Counted from the first letter of the stretch, positions 34,988-44,689 are shown. The stretch is DNA of 64,000 nt from JAKLQR01 sp963753165 (GCA_963753165.1 CAVWBP010000017.1:93435-157434), one strand, 5' to 3'. The notes: generated by a model not told the origin, from the letters alone. Program-made: numbers and translations.

Positions 34988-37657
34988 TTATACCGTAGAT
35001 TTACTTAAATCCTGTTTTCCCTTCCCTTTGAGAGATGACTGGGCTGCTGCGAGGCGCGCTATGGGAACTCTATATGGTGAACAGCTTACGTAGTCAAGCC
35101 CGATTCTGTAACAGAAGTCTATTGACTTCGGGTCACCGCCATGTTCTCCGCAGATCCCTATCTTCAGATTTTTTCTGACTTTCCTTCCCTTGTCAACGCC
35201 GATTTTCAGGAGCGCTCCGATCCCTGCCTGATCCAGGGTAATAAACGGATCATTTTCGAGTATGCCCCTTTCAACATAGTAAGGGAGGAATCTGCCGGCA
35301 TCATCCCGCGACAATCCAAAAGCAGTTTGTGTCAGGTCATTCGTCCCGAACGAAAAGAAGTCTGCATGCGCTGCAATTTCATCCGAGGTTATCACAGCCC
35401 TCGGGAGTTCAATCATCGTGCCCACTGCATAATGGACTTTGATCCCATACTCCCTCTGGACCTTCTCTGCAATATTTACCGTAAGTTCTCTCATCATCTG
35501 GAGTTCCTTGACATGACCGACAAGCGGGATCATGATCTCCGGAATCACCCTTATTTTCTTCTTTGACAGTTCACAGACAGCTTCCATGATGGCTTGCACC
35601 TGCATTTCGTAGATTTCGGGATAGGTGATGCCAAGCCTGCAACCTCGGTGGCCAAGCATGGGATTAAACTCATGGAGGGCCTTATTCCTTGCCCTCAGCT
35701 TCTCGAACGACACATCCATCGATGAGGCTAACGTTTTCAATTCCTGATCAGTATGGGGAAGGAATTCATGGAGCGGAGGGTCAAGGAGCCGGATCGTAAC
35801 CGGCAGTCCTTTCATGACTTTGAATATCCCGATAAAATCGCTCTTCTGCATCGGCAAGAGTTTTTTCAGGGCTTTTTTCCTTCCCTCGGTGTCATCGGCA
35901 AGTATCATCTCTCTTACCGCGCTGATCCTCTCAGGGTCAAAAAACATATGTTCTGTCCTGCAGAGTCCTATGCCTTCCGCGCCGAATCTCCTTGCGACCT
36001 CTGAATCATGAGGCGTATCTGCATTGGTTCTCACGCCGATCTTTCTGAATTCATCGACCCACTTCATGAAGATGCCGAAATCTGCGGTAAGTTCCGGTGT
36101 TATCAGCTGCGCCTTTCCAAGCATCACTTCGCCTGTTGTCCCATTGAGCGTGAGAGAATCCCCTTCTTTCACCACCAAGTCATTGACCGTGAAGTATTTC
36201 TGTACCTCATTAATATTTATTGCGCCGCAACCGGCGATACAGCATTTCCCCATACCGCGCGCAACGACTGCAGCATGTGAGGTCATCCCGCCTCGTGCGG
36301 TGAGGATTCCCTGTGCCGCATTCATTCCGCCGATATCTTCAGGAGAGGTCTCTGTCCTCACGAGAATAACCTTTTCTCCCTTTTCTGCCGCCCGTTCCGC
36401 ATCTTCTGCCGTAAATACTACTTTTCCGACAGCCGCGCCCGGAGAAGCCGGGAGGCCTTTCGCAAGAACCTTTACCGGCGCCTTAGGATCTATTGTCGGG
36501 TGGAGCAACTGGTCAAGCTGCTGGGGATCAATTCTGAGAACAGCCGTCTTCTTGTCAATGAGCTTTTCCTTCACCATATCTATCGCAATCCTGAGCGCTG
36601 CCGCAGCCGTCCTTTTTCCTACCCTCGTCTGCAGCATATAGAGTTTGCCTTCCTGTATCGTAAACTCTATATCAAGCATGTCTCCGTAGTGTCTCTCCAG
36701 CTTCTTGTAGATGCCTTCGAGTTCTTTATATGCTTTCGGCAGGCGTTTCTTCAACTCCTCTATCTTGAGTGGTGTTCTGATCCCTGCAACGACATCTTCA
36801 CCCTGGGCATTGATAAGACATTCAGCAAAAAAGGCCTTCTTTCCTGTAGAAGGGTCCCTTGTAAATCCTACCCCCGTCCCTGAATTCTCACCGAGATTTC
36901 CGTATACCATGGACTGGATATTGCACGCTGTGCCGAGGTTATCGGGTATTTCGTTCAGTTTCCTGTATTTGGCCGCCCTGTCCCCGAACCATGACCCAAA
37001 CACTGCGTTGACAGCCTTTTTGAGTTGCTCGATCGGATCAGAGGGAAATTCTTCTCCGGTTCCTCTCTTATAAATAATCTTGTATTCTTCAACAAGCGAT
37101 TGCAAGTCTTCCGCATTGATTTCCGTATCGAGCTTTACCCCTTTCCGCTCCTTCAACTCCTCGAGGGCGTGTTCGAATCTCTGTCTGTCCATACCCATGA
37201 CGATGCTGCCGAACATGGTTATCAACCTTCTGTAGGCGTCATATACAAACCTCTCATTTCCTGTTTTCCGGATGAGCGCCTTCATTGTCGTTTCATTCAG
37301 GCCGAGGTTAAGGACAGTATCCATCATCCCGGGCATCGAAAATTTAGCACCTGACCGTACCGATACCAGAAGGGGGTTGACAGGGTCGCCGAATTTCTTG
37401 CCCATTGCTTTTTCGACTTTCTTCAGGTTTTCCAGAACCTGCTCCCACATGCCAGGGGGATGTTTCCTCCCCGTCTTAAAAAAAGCATTGCATGCCTCTG
37501 TCGTTATCGTAAAACCGGAAGGGACAGGGATCTTCAAGTTTGTCATTTCCGCAAGTCCTGCTCCCTTACCTCCGAGAAGGTCTTTCATATCGCCTCTTCC
37601 ATCGGCCTTCCCGCCACCGAAAAAGTAAACGTATTTCTTGCCTACCTTCTTTGCCAT
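34988..37657 (-). CDS. ppdK: pyruvate, phosphate dikinase
   Basis: Reversibly converts pyruvate, ATP and phosphate to PEP, AMP and PPi. The 889-residue protein begins MAKKVGKKYVYFFGGG after a GGGAGGG ribosome site; an upstream in-frame ATG adds 38 residues not typical of the family. Motifs are the ATP-grasp region (KDLLGGKGAGLAEM), the phosphohistidine loop GGMTSHAAVVARGMGKCC, and the C-terminal PEP/pyruvate barrel (GLCRTEHMFFDPERI, SFGTNDLTQTAFGLSRDD, GICGEHGGDP). It suggests PPi-linked glycolysis or gluconeogenesis, as in many anaerobes. Confidence 0.96.
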   Translation of the reverse strand: MAKKVGKKYVYFFGGGKADGRGDMKDLLGGKGAGLAEMTNLKIPVPSGFTITTEACNAFFKTGRKHPPGMWEQVLENLKKVEKAMGKKFGDPVNPLLVSVRSGAKFSMPGMMDTVLNLGLNETTMKALIRKTGNERFVYDAYRRLITMFGSIVMGMDRQRFEHALEELKERKGVKLDTEINAEDLQSLVEEYKIIYKRGTGEEFPSDPIEQLKKAVNAVFGSWFGDRAAKYRKLNEIPDNLGTACNIQSMVYGNLGENSGTGVGFTRDPSTGKKAFFAECLINAQGEDVVAGIRTPLKIEELKKRLPKAYKELEGIYKKLERHYGDMLDIEFTIQEGKLYMLQTRVGKRTAAAALRIAIDMVKEKLIDKKTAVLRIDPQQLDQLLHPTIDPKAPVKVLAKGLPASPGAAVGKVVFTAEDAERAAEKGEKVILVRTETSPEDIGGMNAAQGILTARGGMTSHAAVVARGMGKCCIAGCGAININEVQKYFTVNDLVVKEGDSLTLNGTTGEVMLGKAQLITPELTADFGIFMKWVDEFRKIGVRTNADTPHDSEVARRFGAEGIGLCRTEHMFFDPERISAVREMILADDTEGRKKALKKLLPMQKSDFIGIFKVMKGLPVTIRLLDPPLHEFLPHTDQELKTLASSMDVSFEKLRARNKALHEFNPMLGHRGCRLGITYPEIYEMQVQAIMEAVCELSKKKIRVIPEIMIPLVGHVKELQMMRELTVNIAEKVQREYGIKVHYAVGTMIELPRAVITSDEIAAHADFFSFGTNDLTQTAFGLSRDDAGRFLPYYVERGILENDPFITLDQAGIGALLKIGVDKGRKVRKNLKIGICGEHGGDPKSIDFCYRIGLDYVSCSPYRVPIARLAAAQSSLKGKGKQDLSKSTV

Positions 37658-37808
37658 TCGAATGCCCTCCCGACTCAATTTTTGCCTTATAGCATACCTC
37701 ACGGAATGAAGAAATTCAATGTTGTTCGGATGCGATATATTGCTTGACATGCACTCGTTTATGTAAGACAATGAAAGATAAGAGTACAGAAATTAAAGGA
37801 GGTAACGT

Positions 37809-38381
37809 ATGAGAATAAAAGGCGTTTTTCTAATAATACTTGCATATTTCCTCTGCATGACAGCATCTCTTCAGGCTGCCGGGCAAACCCCGGCAAAAGG
37901 AGAAGCATTTCCGCCACTTACCCTGCAAAAGCCGGAAAGCGCTGCGGAACTCGCCTACCTTGGATTAAAGGGAGCAGGTTTATTTCAGGTATCCGAGATA
38001 AAAGCCGAACTGCTCATTATCGAAATCTACAGCATGTACTGCCCGTACTGCCAGAAGGAGGCGCCGATCGTAAACAGACTCTATGAACTGATCGCAAAGG
38101 AAAAGGATTTAAAAGAAAAGGTTAAGTTAATAGGCATTGGCGCAGGGAATACGCCTTTTGAAGTCGAGATTTTCAAAAAACAATACAATATCGGGTTCCC
38201 GCTCTTCCCTGATGAATCCTTTGCCATACACAAAAAAATAGGAGAAGTCAGGACACCGTTCTTTTTCGTGTTGAAAATGAAGCCGGACGGCTCCAATACG
38301 CTGGTGTATTCAAAGGTTGGAAGCATTCAGGACGCCGGACAGTTTCTTGAAATGATTCTGAAAGAATGTGGACTTCGATAG
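37809..38381 (+). CDS. exported TlpA-like thiol-disulfide protein (CPYC)
   Basis: A 190-residue thioredoxin-fold protein with an N-terminal signal (about 1-24). The redox motif is in IYSMYCPYCQKEAPIV, and VRTPFFFV contains the cis-Pro. AAAGGAGG precedes the ATG. It is the first of three consecutive exported thiol proteins and is a paralogue of the third. A periplasmic reductase or cytochrome-maturation-type role is inference. Confidence 0.85.
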   Translation: MRIKGVFLIILAYFLCMTASLQAAGQTPAKGEAFPPLTLQKPESAAELAYLGLKGAGLFQVSEIKAELLIIEIYSMYCPYCQKEAPIVNRLYELIAKEKDLKEKVKLIGIGAGNTPFEVEIFKKQYNIGFPLFPDESFAIHKKIGEVRTPFFFVLKMKPDGSNTLVYSKVGSIQDAGQFLEMILKECGLR

Positions 38382-38393
38382 GAGGAAAACGCC

Positions 38394-39002
38394 ATGAAAA
38401 ATAAACATCTATACGGTCTCATTTCATTTTTGATCATTTTTACGTTGTTTCTGTCATTCTCTCCTGCATTCGGAGCATCGGAACAATTCAAAGGCAAGAT
38501 ATTTGACCCCGGCATGTTGAAGCCGGTAGACAGCAAAACAAATCTTAAAGTTGGCATGAAAGCCCCTGATTTTTCCTTGCCTTCGCTTTCAGGAAACACT
38601 GTTACACTGAATGACTACAAGGGGAAAAAGAATATTGTCCTTTCTTTTGTTCCTGCTGCATGGACACCGGTCTGTTCCGATCAATGGCCCGGATACAACC
38701 TCCTGAAAGAGTTCTTTGACCGGCACGATACGATATTACTCGGCATTACCGTAGACAATATCCCTACGCTTTATGCATGGACAAGAGAAATGGGCGAACT
38801 CTGGTTCCCGGTCCTCTCTGATTTCTGGCCCCACGGCGCGGTATCGAAGAAATACGGCGTCCTCCGTTCAAACGGTGTCTCTGAAAGGGCTTTATTCGTG
38901 ATAGACAAAAAGGGGATCATCCGCTCTATCGATGTGCATAATATCAACACAAGACCGAACCTTGAACTTCTCTTGAAAGAGATTGAAAAACTTGAAAAGT
39001 GA
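38394..39002 (+). CDS. exported peroxiredoxin-like protein (AhpC/TSA)
   Basis: A 202-residue protein with a signal segment (LISFLIIFTLFLSFSPAFG) and an AhpC/TSA fold: GMKAPDFSLPSLSGNTVTL, then FVPAAWTPVCSDQWPGY, where the Cys is in the peroxidatic position, and ALFVIDKKGIIRSIDVH. The helix after the Cys differs from classical T-x-x-C peroxiredoxins only mildly. It lies between two TlpA-like genes, which could reduce it. AGGAGG precedes the ATG. Confidence 0.85.
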   Translation: MKNKHLYGLISFLIIFTLFLSFSPAFGASEQFKGKIFDPGMLKPVDSKTNLKVGMKAPDFSLPSLSGNTVTLNDYKGKKNIVLSFVPAAWTPVCSDQWPGYNLLKEFFDRHDTILLGITVDNIPTLYAWTREMGELWFPVLSDFWPHGAVSKKYGVLRSNGVSERALFVIDKKGIIRSIDVHNINTRPNLELLLKEIEKLEK

Positions 39003-39016
39003 GGAAAGGGGAGAAA

Positions 39017-39622
39017 ATGCTGTCAAAAGTCCTGAAGGGGATTTGTCCCAAAGGGTTAATCATCTTAATGATTGCATTCATGTCAATTTTCTCTCTTGCT
39101 CTTTTCTGTCTTCCTGCAGATTCTCTTTCGAATCCACCTGATTCCTGCGGTGCTCTCCTCGGACTGAAATTCGAGGACTTCCTGACTGCGGAAGAACAGA
39201 AATATCTTGGTATTACCGGGAAAAACGTATTTACACTCAGTGCTATTAAAGGGACAATTTTTGTAATAGAAGTATTCAGCACTTACTGCACTACCTGTCC
39301 GAGGGACGTTCCGGTTATCAACGAAGTGTATTCTTCAATAAAGAACGATCCCGGTTTCAGGGAGAATGTCAGGGTGTTCAGTATTGCAATCGGCAATAAC
39401 AGAACAGAAGCCGAGAATTACAAAAAAGAGCTGAAGATCCTCTACCCTGTCCTGACAGATTACGATTTCGCTGCCCATAAAGCCCTCGGCAATCCCCGCG
39501 TCCCCTATACCCTGATAATCAGGAAAACTTCAGGAAGCAGATGTACTGTCGAATATTCTCATCAAGGCGTTCTCACTTCAGCAGATTTAATTCTGAATGA
39601 ATTGAAAAGCTGCGTGCCATAG
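39017..39622 (+). CDS. exported TlpA-like thiol-disulfide protein (CTTC)
   Basis: A 201-residue thioredoxin-fold protein with a signal segment at about 12-32. The redox motif is in VFSTYCTTCPRDVPVI and the cis-Pro is in NPRVPYTLI. I chose the ATG at 39017 behind AGGAAAGGGGAG; a GTG six codons upstream is less likely. It is the paralogue of the protein at 37809, with CTTC in place of CPYC, so the redox potentials probably differ. Confidence 0.85.
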   Translation: MLSKVLKGICPKGLIILMIAFMSIFSLALFCLPADSLSNPPDSCGALLGLKFEDFLTAEEQKYLGITGKNVFTLSAIKGTIFVIEVFSTYCTTCPRDVPVINEVYSSIKNDPGFRENVRVFSIAIGNNRTEAENYKKELKILYPVLTDYDFAAHKALGNPRVPYTLIIRKTSGSRCTVEYSHQGVLTSADLILNELKSCVP

Positions 39623-39786
39623 CATATTTCCCGCGGACATCCCGCAAGAGAATTCCGTGAAAGCATGAAAGGATAGCTTTGTTCTTCGGATGAGTGTCGG
39701 GACTGGAATATAAGTGATTTCGTATTTCTCCCTGGCAGGATTTTTTTTGTTTGAGTATAGTAAGAGAGAGTACGGAATTGTATGGC

Positions 39787-40380
39787 ATGAAACAGGGAAT
39801 TATAGAAAACCTTATCACAGAACTTACCAAACTTCCGGGTATCGGGAGAAGGACCGCGCAGAGACTTGCCTTTTTCATCCTCGCGATGCCGGATGAAGAA
39901 GCAAAAGGGATATCCCGTGCAATAGATGAGGTAAAGGACAACGCAAGGTTCTGCAGGGAATGTTTTAACATCACCGAGAACGAGGTATGTTCAATTTGCA
40001 GCAACCCCTCAAGAGACAAGAGCAGAATATGTGTTGTTGAGGAACCGAGCAATATTTTCGTTGTGGAGCGTTCAAAGAGCTTTGACGGCGTATACCATGT
40101 CCTTCTCGGTTCTCTGTCCCCTATCGACGGTATGACACCTGACCGGCTCAAGATTCATGAGCTGATCGAGAGAGTCAGGAAAAATTCTGTACAGGAAGTA
40201 ATTCTCGCAACCAATCCGAATACCAAAGGGGAGATGACGGCTCAATACGTCCGTGAGCTTCTGAAACCTTTCCCTGCGAAAGTCACCCGCATAGCATACG
40301 GCCTTCCAATCGGAGGGGACATCGAATTTGCAGACGAAGCCACGCTCAGCAAAGCCATCCAGGGCAGAAGAGATTTCTGA
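39787..40380 (+). CDS. recR: recombination protein RecR
   Basis: Acts with RecF/RecO in single-strand gap repair and RecA loading. The 197-residue protein has the helix-hairpin-helix LPGIGRRTAQRLAFFIL, a four-Cys zinc finger (CRECFN and CSICSN) and a Toprim domain (CVVEEPSNIFVVERS, HVLLGSLSPIDGMTPDRL). The start MKQGIIENLITELTKLPG matches the family; the TTG further upstream would add 12 unrelated residues. It stands alone without dnaX or ybaB. Confidence 0.95.
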   Translation: MKQGIIENLITELTKLPGIGRRTAQRLAFFILAMPDEEAKGISRAIDEVKDNARFCRECFNITENEVCSICSNPSRDKSRICVVEEPSNIFVVERSKSFDGVYHVLLGSLSPIDGMTPDRLKIHELIERVRKNSVQEVILATNPNTKGEMTAQYVRELLKPFPAKVTRIAYGLPIGGDIEFADEATLSKAIQGRRDF

Positions 40381-40391
40381 ATATCATACTT

Positions 40392-40955
40392 TCACTTCTC
40401 CCCATCGAGCCATTTCTTAAGCGTTCCCATTTCTTCTTCGTTTAATTGTACCGCTGGTGTCTCTCTTTCTCCCGAAAGCTGCGACATAACCTTCCCCACC
40501 TGCGTTCTCACCATGCCATACTGGTCGGCAAAACTCTGCATATTCTCTGCCATAAGCGGTATGACGGTCTTGAAATCGGCTGCCGACTCATCAATATTTC
40601 CCAACCGTCCATGCGCAGTCGCGCGTGCGAATTTTGCAAAATGAAGGTCTGGTTTCAGTTCAAGCGCACTCGTAAGATCAGTTATCGCCTTCGCATATTC
40701 ATCACTATCCATATATAACATGGCACGGTAATAATATGGCCTGGGATTCTTACTGTTTGCCTCTATCGCTTTATTGAAATCTTCCATGGCCTTATCAGGT
40801 TTTTTTAATTTCATGTGTGCGACCCCAAGGCTTAAATACACGATAAAAGGGTCAGCGCCTGCATCCAATGCCTGGGTAAATACTTTGATGCTTTCTTCTT
40901 CATTTCCCTCAACAAAAAGTATCTGTGCTTTTCCTAAAAGCTCTTTTGGATCCAT
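40392..40955 (-). CDS. TPR protein
   Basis: A 187-residue protein with at least three TPR units in tandem (AQILFVEGNEEESIKVFTQAL, LSLGVAHMKLKKPDKAMEDF, YRAMLYMDSDEYAKAITDL). There is no signal peptide or enzymatic domain. The start MDPKELLGK follows AGGAGG; codons upstream are not credible. It probably acts as a cytoplasmic scaffold; partners are unknown. Confidence 0.8.
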   Translation of the reverse strand: MDPKELLGKAQILFVEGNEEESIKVFTQALDAGADPFIVYLSLGVAHMKLKKPDKAMEDFNKAIEANSKNPRPYYYRAMLYMDSDEYAKAITDLTSALELKPDLHFAKFARATAHGRLGNIDESAADFKTVIPLMAENMQSFADQYGMVRTQVGKVMSQLSGERETPAVQLNEEEMGTLKKWLDGEK

Positions 40956-41080
40956 TGGTATTTCCTCCTTGCCTTCACTACTATACCAAACAAATATGCA
41001 TTTTCTGTTCGCAATATGACATAGCATTTCTCAAAGATTTGTTTAACTATTATTCATATTGTATTGTATTATCAATATAA

Positions 41081-42463
41081 TTATATATTCCCAGGTGCTC
41101 TTGGGCAGGGAATCACGTCACGGATATTCACCATTCCTGTAATATATTGCACCATTCTCTCGAAACCAAGACCGAACCCTGCATGCGGGGCTGATCCGAA
41201 CCTGCGGAGATCAAGGTACCATTGGAGGCTTTCCATGGGTATTCCCATTTCCCGCATCCTGTCTTCAAGCACAGACAGCCTTTCCTCACGCTGGCTTCCT
41301 CCTATAATCTCCCCTATTCTTGGCGCAAGCACATCCATTGCCGCAACCGTTTTCCCGTCATCGTTCATACGCATGTAAAATGCTTTCAGCTCTTTTGGAT
41401 AATCTGTCACGATCACAGGACCCTTCATCACTTCATCGGTGAGATACTTTTCATGCTCCGACTGCAAATCTGAACCCCATGATACCGGGAATTCAAAAGT
41501 CACCGGAACGTTCTGTAATTCCCTGATTGCATCAGTGTATGGAATACGTACAAATTCAGTTTCGGCCAGCCTGCGGATTTCTTCCTGCGAAATCCTCTTG
41601 TAGTGGGCCTCAAGAAAGGCAAGTTCATTTTCTCCACCTTCGAGCACTTTGGCACAGAGAAACCGGATGAAATCCTCCGCGAGTTTCATATCATCACTGA
41701 GGTCTGCAAACGCCATTTCCGGCTCTATCATCCAGAATTCCGAAAGGTGTCTCGTCGTATTCGAATTCTCAGCCCTGAAAGTAGGCCCGAATGTGTAGAC
41801 TTTTCCGAGTGACATTGCGAGGAATTCGGCCTCCAACTGCCCGCTCACGGTAAGATACGCTTTTCTTCCGAAAAAGTCCCGGGAAAAATCTACAGAAACA
41901 TCCCCGGACCGGGGAATATTACTGAAATCAAGCGCTGTTACCGTAAAAAGTTCCCCTGCTCCTTCACAATCCCCTGAGGTAATTATCGGAGTATGCACCC
42001 ATACAAACCCTTTTCCCCGAAAGAATTGATGGACAGCATCAGCGAGAATATTTCTTATCCTGAAAATTGCGCCAAAGGTATTTGTCCTTGCTCTGAGATG
42101 TCCTATTTCACGGAGGAATTCAAGGGTATGCCCCTTCTTCTGCAGGGGATAGAGGTCCTGGTTGCTTTCACCGAATACTTCAATATCAGAAACGTCCAGT
42201 TCATACTTCTGTCCCTTTGCCGGAGATTCTCTGAGAACCCCCCTGGCTTTGATTGCTGCCCCGGTATTGCATCTGTGGATCTCCTTTTTTGCCGGTACTT
42301 CCCCTGAAACAACGAGCTGCATCGTTTCCTGGGCAGAACCGTCACTGAGTGCGATAAACGCAAACCCTTTAGACTCCCTCCTGGTCCGTATCCATCCGCA
42401 CACGGTAATCTTCTGTCCCACATAGTTTTCTTTCAGCGCTTCCCTTATCGTCAGCCTTTCCAC
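41081..42463 (-). CDS. asnS: asparaginyl-tRNA synthetase
   Basis: Class IIb synthetase charging tRNA-Asn. The 460-residue protein has the N-terminal OB fold (VCGWIRTRRESKGFAFIAL) and class II motifs 2 and 3 (FGPTFRAENSNTTRHLSEFWMIEPE and FGSAPHAGFGLGFERMVQYI). The AENSNTTRHLSEFW segment points to AsnRS rather than AspRS. The start is GTG at 42463 behind GGAGGATCAA. Encoding AsnRS suggests direct charging rather than only the transamidation route. Confidence 0.95.
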   Translation of the reverse strand: MERLTIREALKENYVGQKITVCGWIRTRRESKGFAFIALSDGSAQETMQLVVSGEVPAKKEIHRCNTGAAIKARGVLRESPAKGQKYELDVSDIEVFGESNQDLYPLQKKGHTLEFLREIGHLRARTNTFGAIFRIRNILADAVHQFFRGKGFVWVHTPIITSGDCEGAGELFTVTALDFSNIPRSGDVSVDFSRDFFGRKAYLTVSGQLEAEFLAMSLGKVYTFGPTFRAENSNTTRHLSEFWMIEPEMAFADLSDDMKLAEDFIRFLCAKVLEGGENELAFLEAHYKRISQEEIRRLAETEFVRIPYTDAIRELQNVPVTFEFPVSWGSDLQSEHEKYLTDEVMKGPVIVTDYPKELKAFYMRMNDDGKTVAAMDVLAPRIGEIIGGSQREERLSVLEDRMREMGIPMESLQWYLDLRRFGSAPHAGFGLGFERMVQYITGMVNIRDVIPCPRAPGNI

Positions 42464-42610
42464 TTGATCCTCCAGGTTTTTGTTTCCTGCAACATATCTG
42501 CTTATCCTTATTATAGATTTTTAAAATGTTTTCTACTATTTTACCGTGTTCGTTCGTCTCCGGTCATTTTCCCTATTGCGCTCACCGGAAAGAATCATTA
42601 CAATATCGAC

Positions 42611-42937
42611 ATGGAAAAAAGGCGGTCTAAAAGACACAGTCTAAGCCTGAAAGCCGAGCGCATATCCATCAATAAGAATTACGGAGTGTTCATAGAGAAC
42701 ATATCCGAAACCGGCATTCATATTCTCACCACACATTCTCAGGCAAACAAGGTATATTTGCCGGGCAGAGAGATCGACCTCAATTTCCGTCTCGCTTCGG
42801 GAAAATCGCTCATCCTTCGCTGCAGGGTAAGATGGGCCCACCCGAAAACTCCTCCTGATGATCTGGCAGACAGTATCGGACTCGAAGTCATCGACCCTCC
42901 GGTTCAGTATATCGAATTTGTGCACTCTCTCCACTAA
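42611..42937 (+). CDS. PilZ-domain c-di-GMP-binding protein
   Basis: A 108-residue stand-alone PilZ protein. The c-di-GMP contacts are present: an RxxxR arm in RRSKRHSLSLKA at the N-terminus and the NISETGIHI turn about 30 residues on. The start MEKRRSKRHS was chosen because upstream codons lie in the asnS leader. The roughly 200 bp to the next gene hold nothing recognisable. Confidence 0.85.
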   Translation: MEKRRSKRHSLSLKAERISINKNYGVFIENISETGIHILTTHSQANKVYLPGREIDLNFRLASGKSLILRCRVRWAHPKTPPDDLADSIGLEVIDPPVQYIEFVHSLH

Positions 42938-43134
42938 TTTTCTCCCCGGATTTTACTGTCACCGCATTATTGAAAACATTTCAGAATCATCCTGCGTTCC
43001 TAACCTGAAAGAGAAGCACGTATCTCCATGAGATAAAATGAGTATTATGCAGGATATATCGGAATGACAACTTAATTATGGGCACTACACTATCAGGGAA
43101 TTATCAAATTCAAAACAGAGGATCGTAGAGACTC

Positions 43135-43365
43135 TTAAAACAATGAATTGGTAGATTGCTTGATCAGATCTTTCTTGAGTGCAACAGCGGTGCCTGAAAT
43201 ATTAAAAATTATGGTGAACGTTACCGCGATAATGAAAATGAAGAGAAACAGAGTGAGAAAAACTTTAGGCCTCCGGTAGAAAAAGAGGAGTGACAGCACT
43301 ATGAGTGCGACAACCATATAGGTGTTTTCCTGGACGTAATTTATTATATCCGTCATCATGTTCAT
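43135..43365 (-). CDS. small two-helix membrane protein
   Basis: A hypothetical protein of 76 residues with two hydrophobic helices (MVVALIVLSLLFFY and VFLTLFLFIFIIAVTFTIIF) joined by a short basic turn (RRPK). No family is recognised. The first ATG is very close to AGGGGA; an ATG two codons in has better spacing. It is probably an inner-membrane protein. Confidence 0.6.
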   Translation of the reverse strand: MNMMTDIINYVQENTYMVVALIVLSLLFFYRRPKVFLTLFLFIFIIAVTFTIIFNISGTAVALKKDLIKQSTNSLF

Positions 43366-43566
43366 TCCCCTGACAGTCCCTTCCTTCTTGTTTTACCTTA
43401 TGAAATCACAGAAAGATTGTCTGTGATCTGAATCACACACTGAGCCGGCCTGTCTGCAGCATGCACAATGAATAAACGGTTCAGGAAAATCCAACAGTTT
43501 TTCATATTTCATTCATCACTTCTTCATAAAAATTGAATATTCTTAAATTAAAAAAAGGAGGTAAAA

Positions 43567-44058
43567 ATGAAAAGAGAAAAATTTCAGGGAATAGTTATTG
43601 CGGGTCTCGTTCTTCTTGTCTCGTTCGGTTTTGTATTCCACTCCAGTGCACAAGCTTCTGACGTCGATTTCCATATCGGAATCGGCATTGGGGTTCCTCC
43701 CCTGCACTCTCCACCCGCGCCTATCAGGGTTGTTGCGCCACCCCAGGTTTACCTGATACCTCAAACCCCTGTCTATTACACACCCTATCTTGACACACCG
43801 CTCTTCTTTTATTCAGGGTACTGGTATGTCCCTTCAGACGGATACTGGCTCAGGGCATCTTCCTATTCAGGCCCCTGGAGACATATTTCGCACTGGAAAG
43901 TGCCTGGAGTAGTGCGCGACCTTCCCCGCCACTCTCGTTTTCGCGATCATACGTACAGGGACAGGGATTACCATGAAAAAAGGTTCATCCCCTATGGTCA
44001 GCAGAAGAAACCCTGGAACAAGTGGGAAAAGGTGAAATACAAAAAATATAATTACTGA
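43567..44058 (+). CDS. exported Tyr/Trp/Pro-rich protein
   Basis: A 163-residue protein with a clear signal peptide (cut near SSAQA-SD, about residue 31). The mature part starts with a Gly/Ile stretch (DFHIGIGIGVPP), then Pro-rich segments, then a Tyr/Trp-rich block (FFYSGYWYVPSDGYWLRASS) resembling YxWxG-type envelope proteins. The C-terminus is very basic (KKPWNKWEKVKYKKYNY). A strong AAGGAGG precedes the ATG. Function is unknown; a surface or matrix-binding role is inference. Confidence 0.75.
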   Translation: MKREKFQGIVIAGLVLLVSFGFVFHSSAQASDVDFHIGIGIGVPPLHSPPAPIRVVAPPQVYLIPQTPVYYTPYLDTPLFFYSGYWYVPSDGYWLRASSYSGPWRHISHWKVPGVVRDLPRHSRFRDHTYRDRDYHEKRFIPYGQQKKPWNKWEKVKYKKYNY

Positions 44059-44106
44059 TATTCACCGGCAATACGCTTCAGACTGCCGGCTTTATGTGCA
44101 CAGAAT

Positions 44107-44132
44107 AAAGGGCGGGAAATTTTCCCGCCCTT
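44107..44132. terminator. bidirectional terminator between convergent genes
   Basis: The near-perfect palindrome aagggcggga-aatt-tcccgccctt lies between a plus-strand and a minus-strand gene end. The T run is short, so strength is uncertain. Confidence 0.7.
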
Positions 44133-44188
44133 CAATGTACGGCAATCCCTTATTGCTTCCCTGCGCTTTTATTCATGGTCCGTTTTTT

Positions 44189-44689
44189 TCATAATCGCTC
44201 AAACAGCATCTCACCGTCCTTGCCGTAAAGGTCTTTGTCTTTGAGGTTTTTCTCGATGAGTCCTGAAAGAGCCTGTGGCGTATCTATCTTCTTGTTTTTC
44301 ATCAGTGTGTCTTCCAGAATCCTCAGGGTCAAACGGTTGCCTCTGATTGAATAGTTCACAAACAGCCAATGCCTCTTCTCTTCTGACTGGTCAAGTTCCT
44401 GCACATTCAGGAACTTCTCGCCATTCAAACAGGTGACAAAAGCACGGTATGCAAAAATATTCTTATTTTCTTCGCGGCCTATGATAATGAGTTCATGATC
44501 ATTGAAAGGGTATATTGCAATTGTTGCAACCTCCTCCTTCTCCGGGTTGATGAACTTCCAGTTCCCGATCAGGGCCCGATCAAGCTGAGCGGTCTCAGGA
44601 ATTGAAAGAGGAAATTCAGACTCCAATGGACAGCCGCAGAGGAATATGCTGATCGCCAAAATCATGCCTGAAAGGAATACTTTCTTCAT
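44189..44689 (-). CDS. putative lipoprotein
   Basis: A 166-residue protein with a lipoprotein signal (MKKVFLSGMILAISIFLCGC); the lipobox Cys is near residue 20. The mature part contains a lipocalin-like opening (LDRALIGNWKFINPEKEE) and beta-strand-rich sequence with NYSIRGNRLTLRIL. No named family is recognised. It is probably anchored to the periplasmic face of a membrane. Confidence 0.7.
   Translation of the reverse strand: MKKVFLSGMILAISIFLCGCPLESEFPLSIPETAQLDRALIGNWKFINPEKEEVATIAIYPFNDHELIIIGREENKNIFAYRAFVTCLNGEKFLNVQELDQSEEKRHWLFVNYSIRGNRLTLRILEDTLMKNKKIDTPQALSGLIEKNLKDKDLYGKDGEMLFERL

Noticed and set aside
36024..36641. Long plus-strand frame opposite ppdK
   Set aside because: It is antisense to a conserved enzyme and has Ser/Pro/Ile-rich composition without any family motif.
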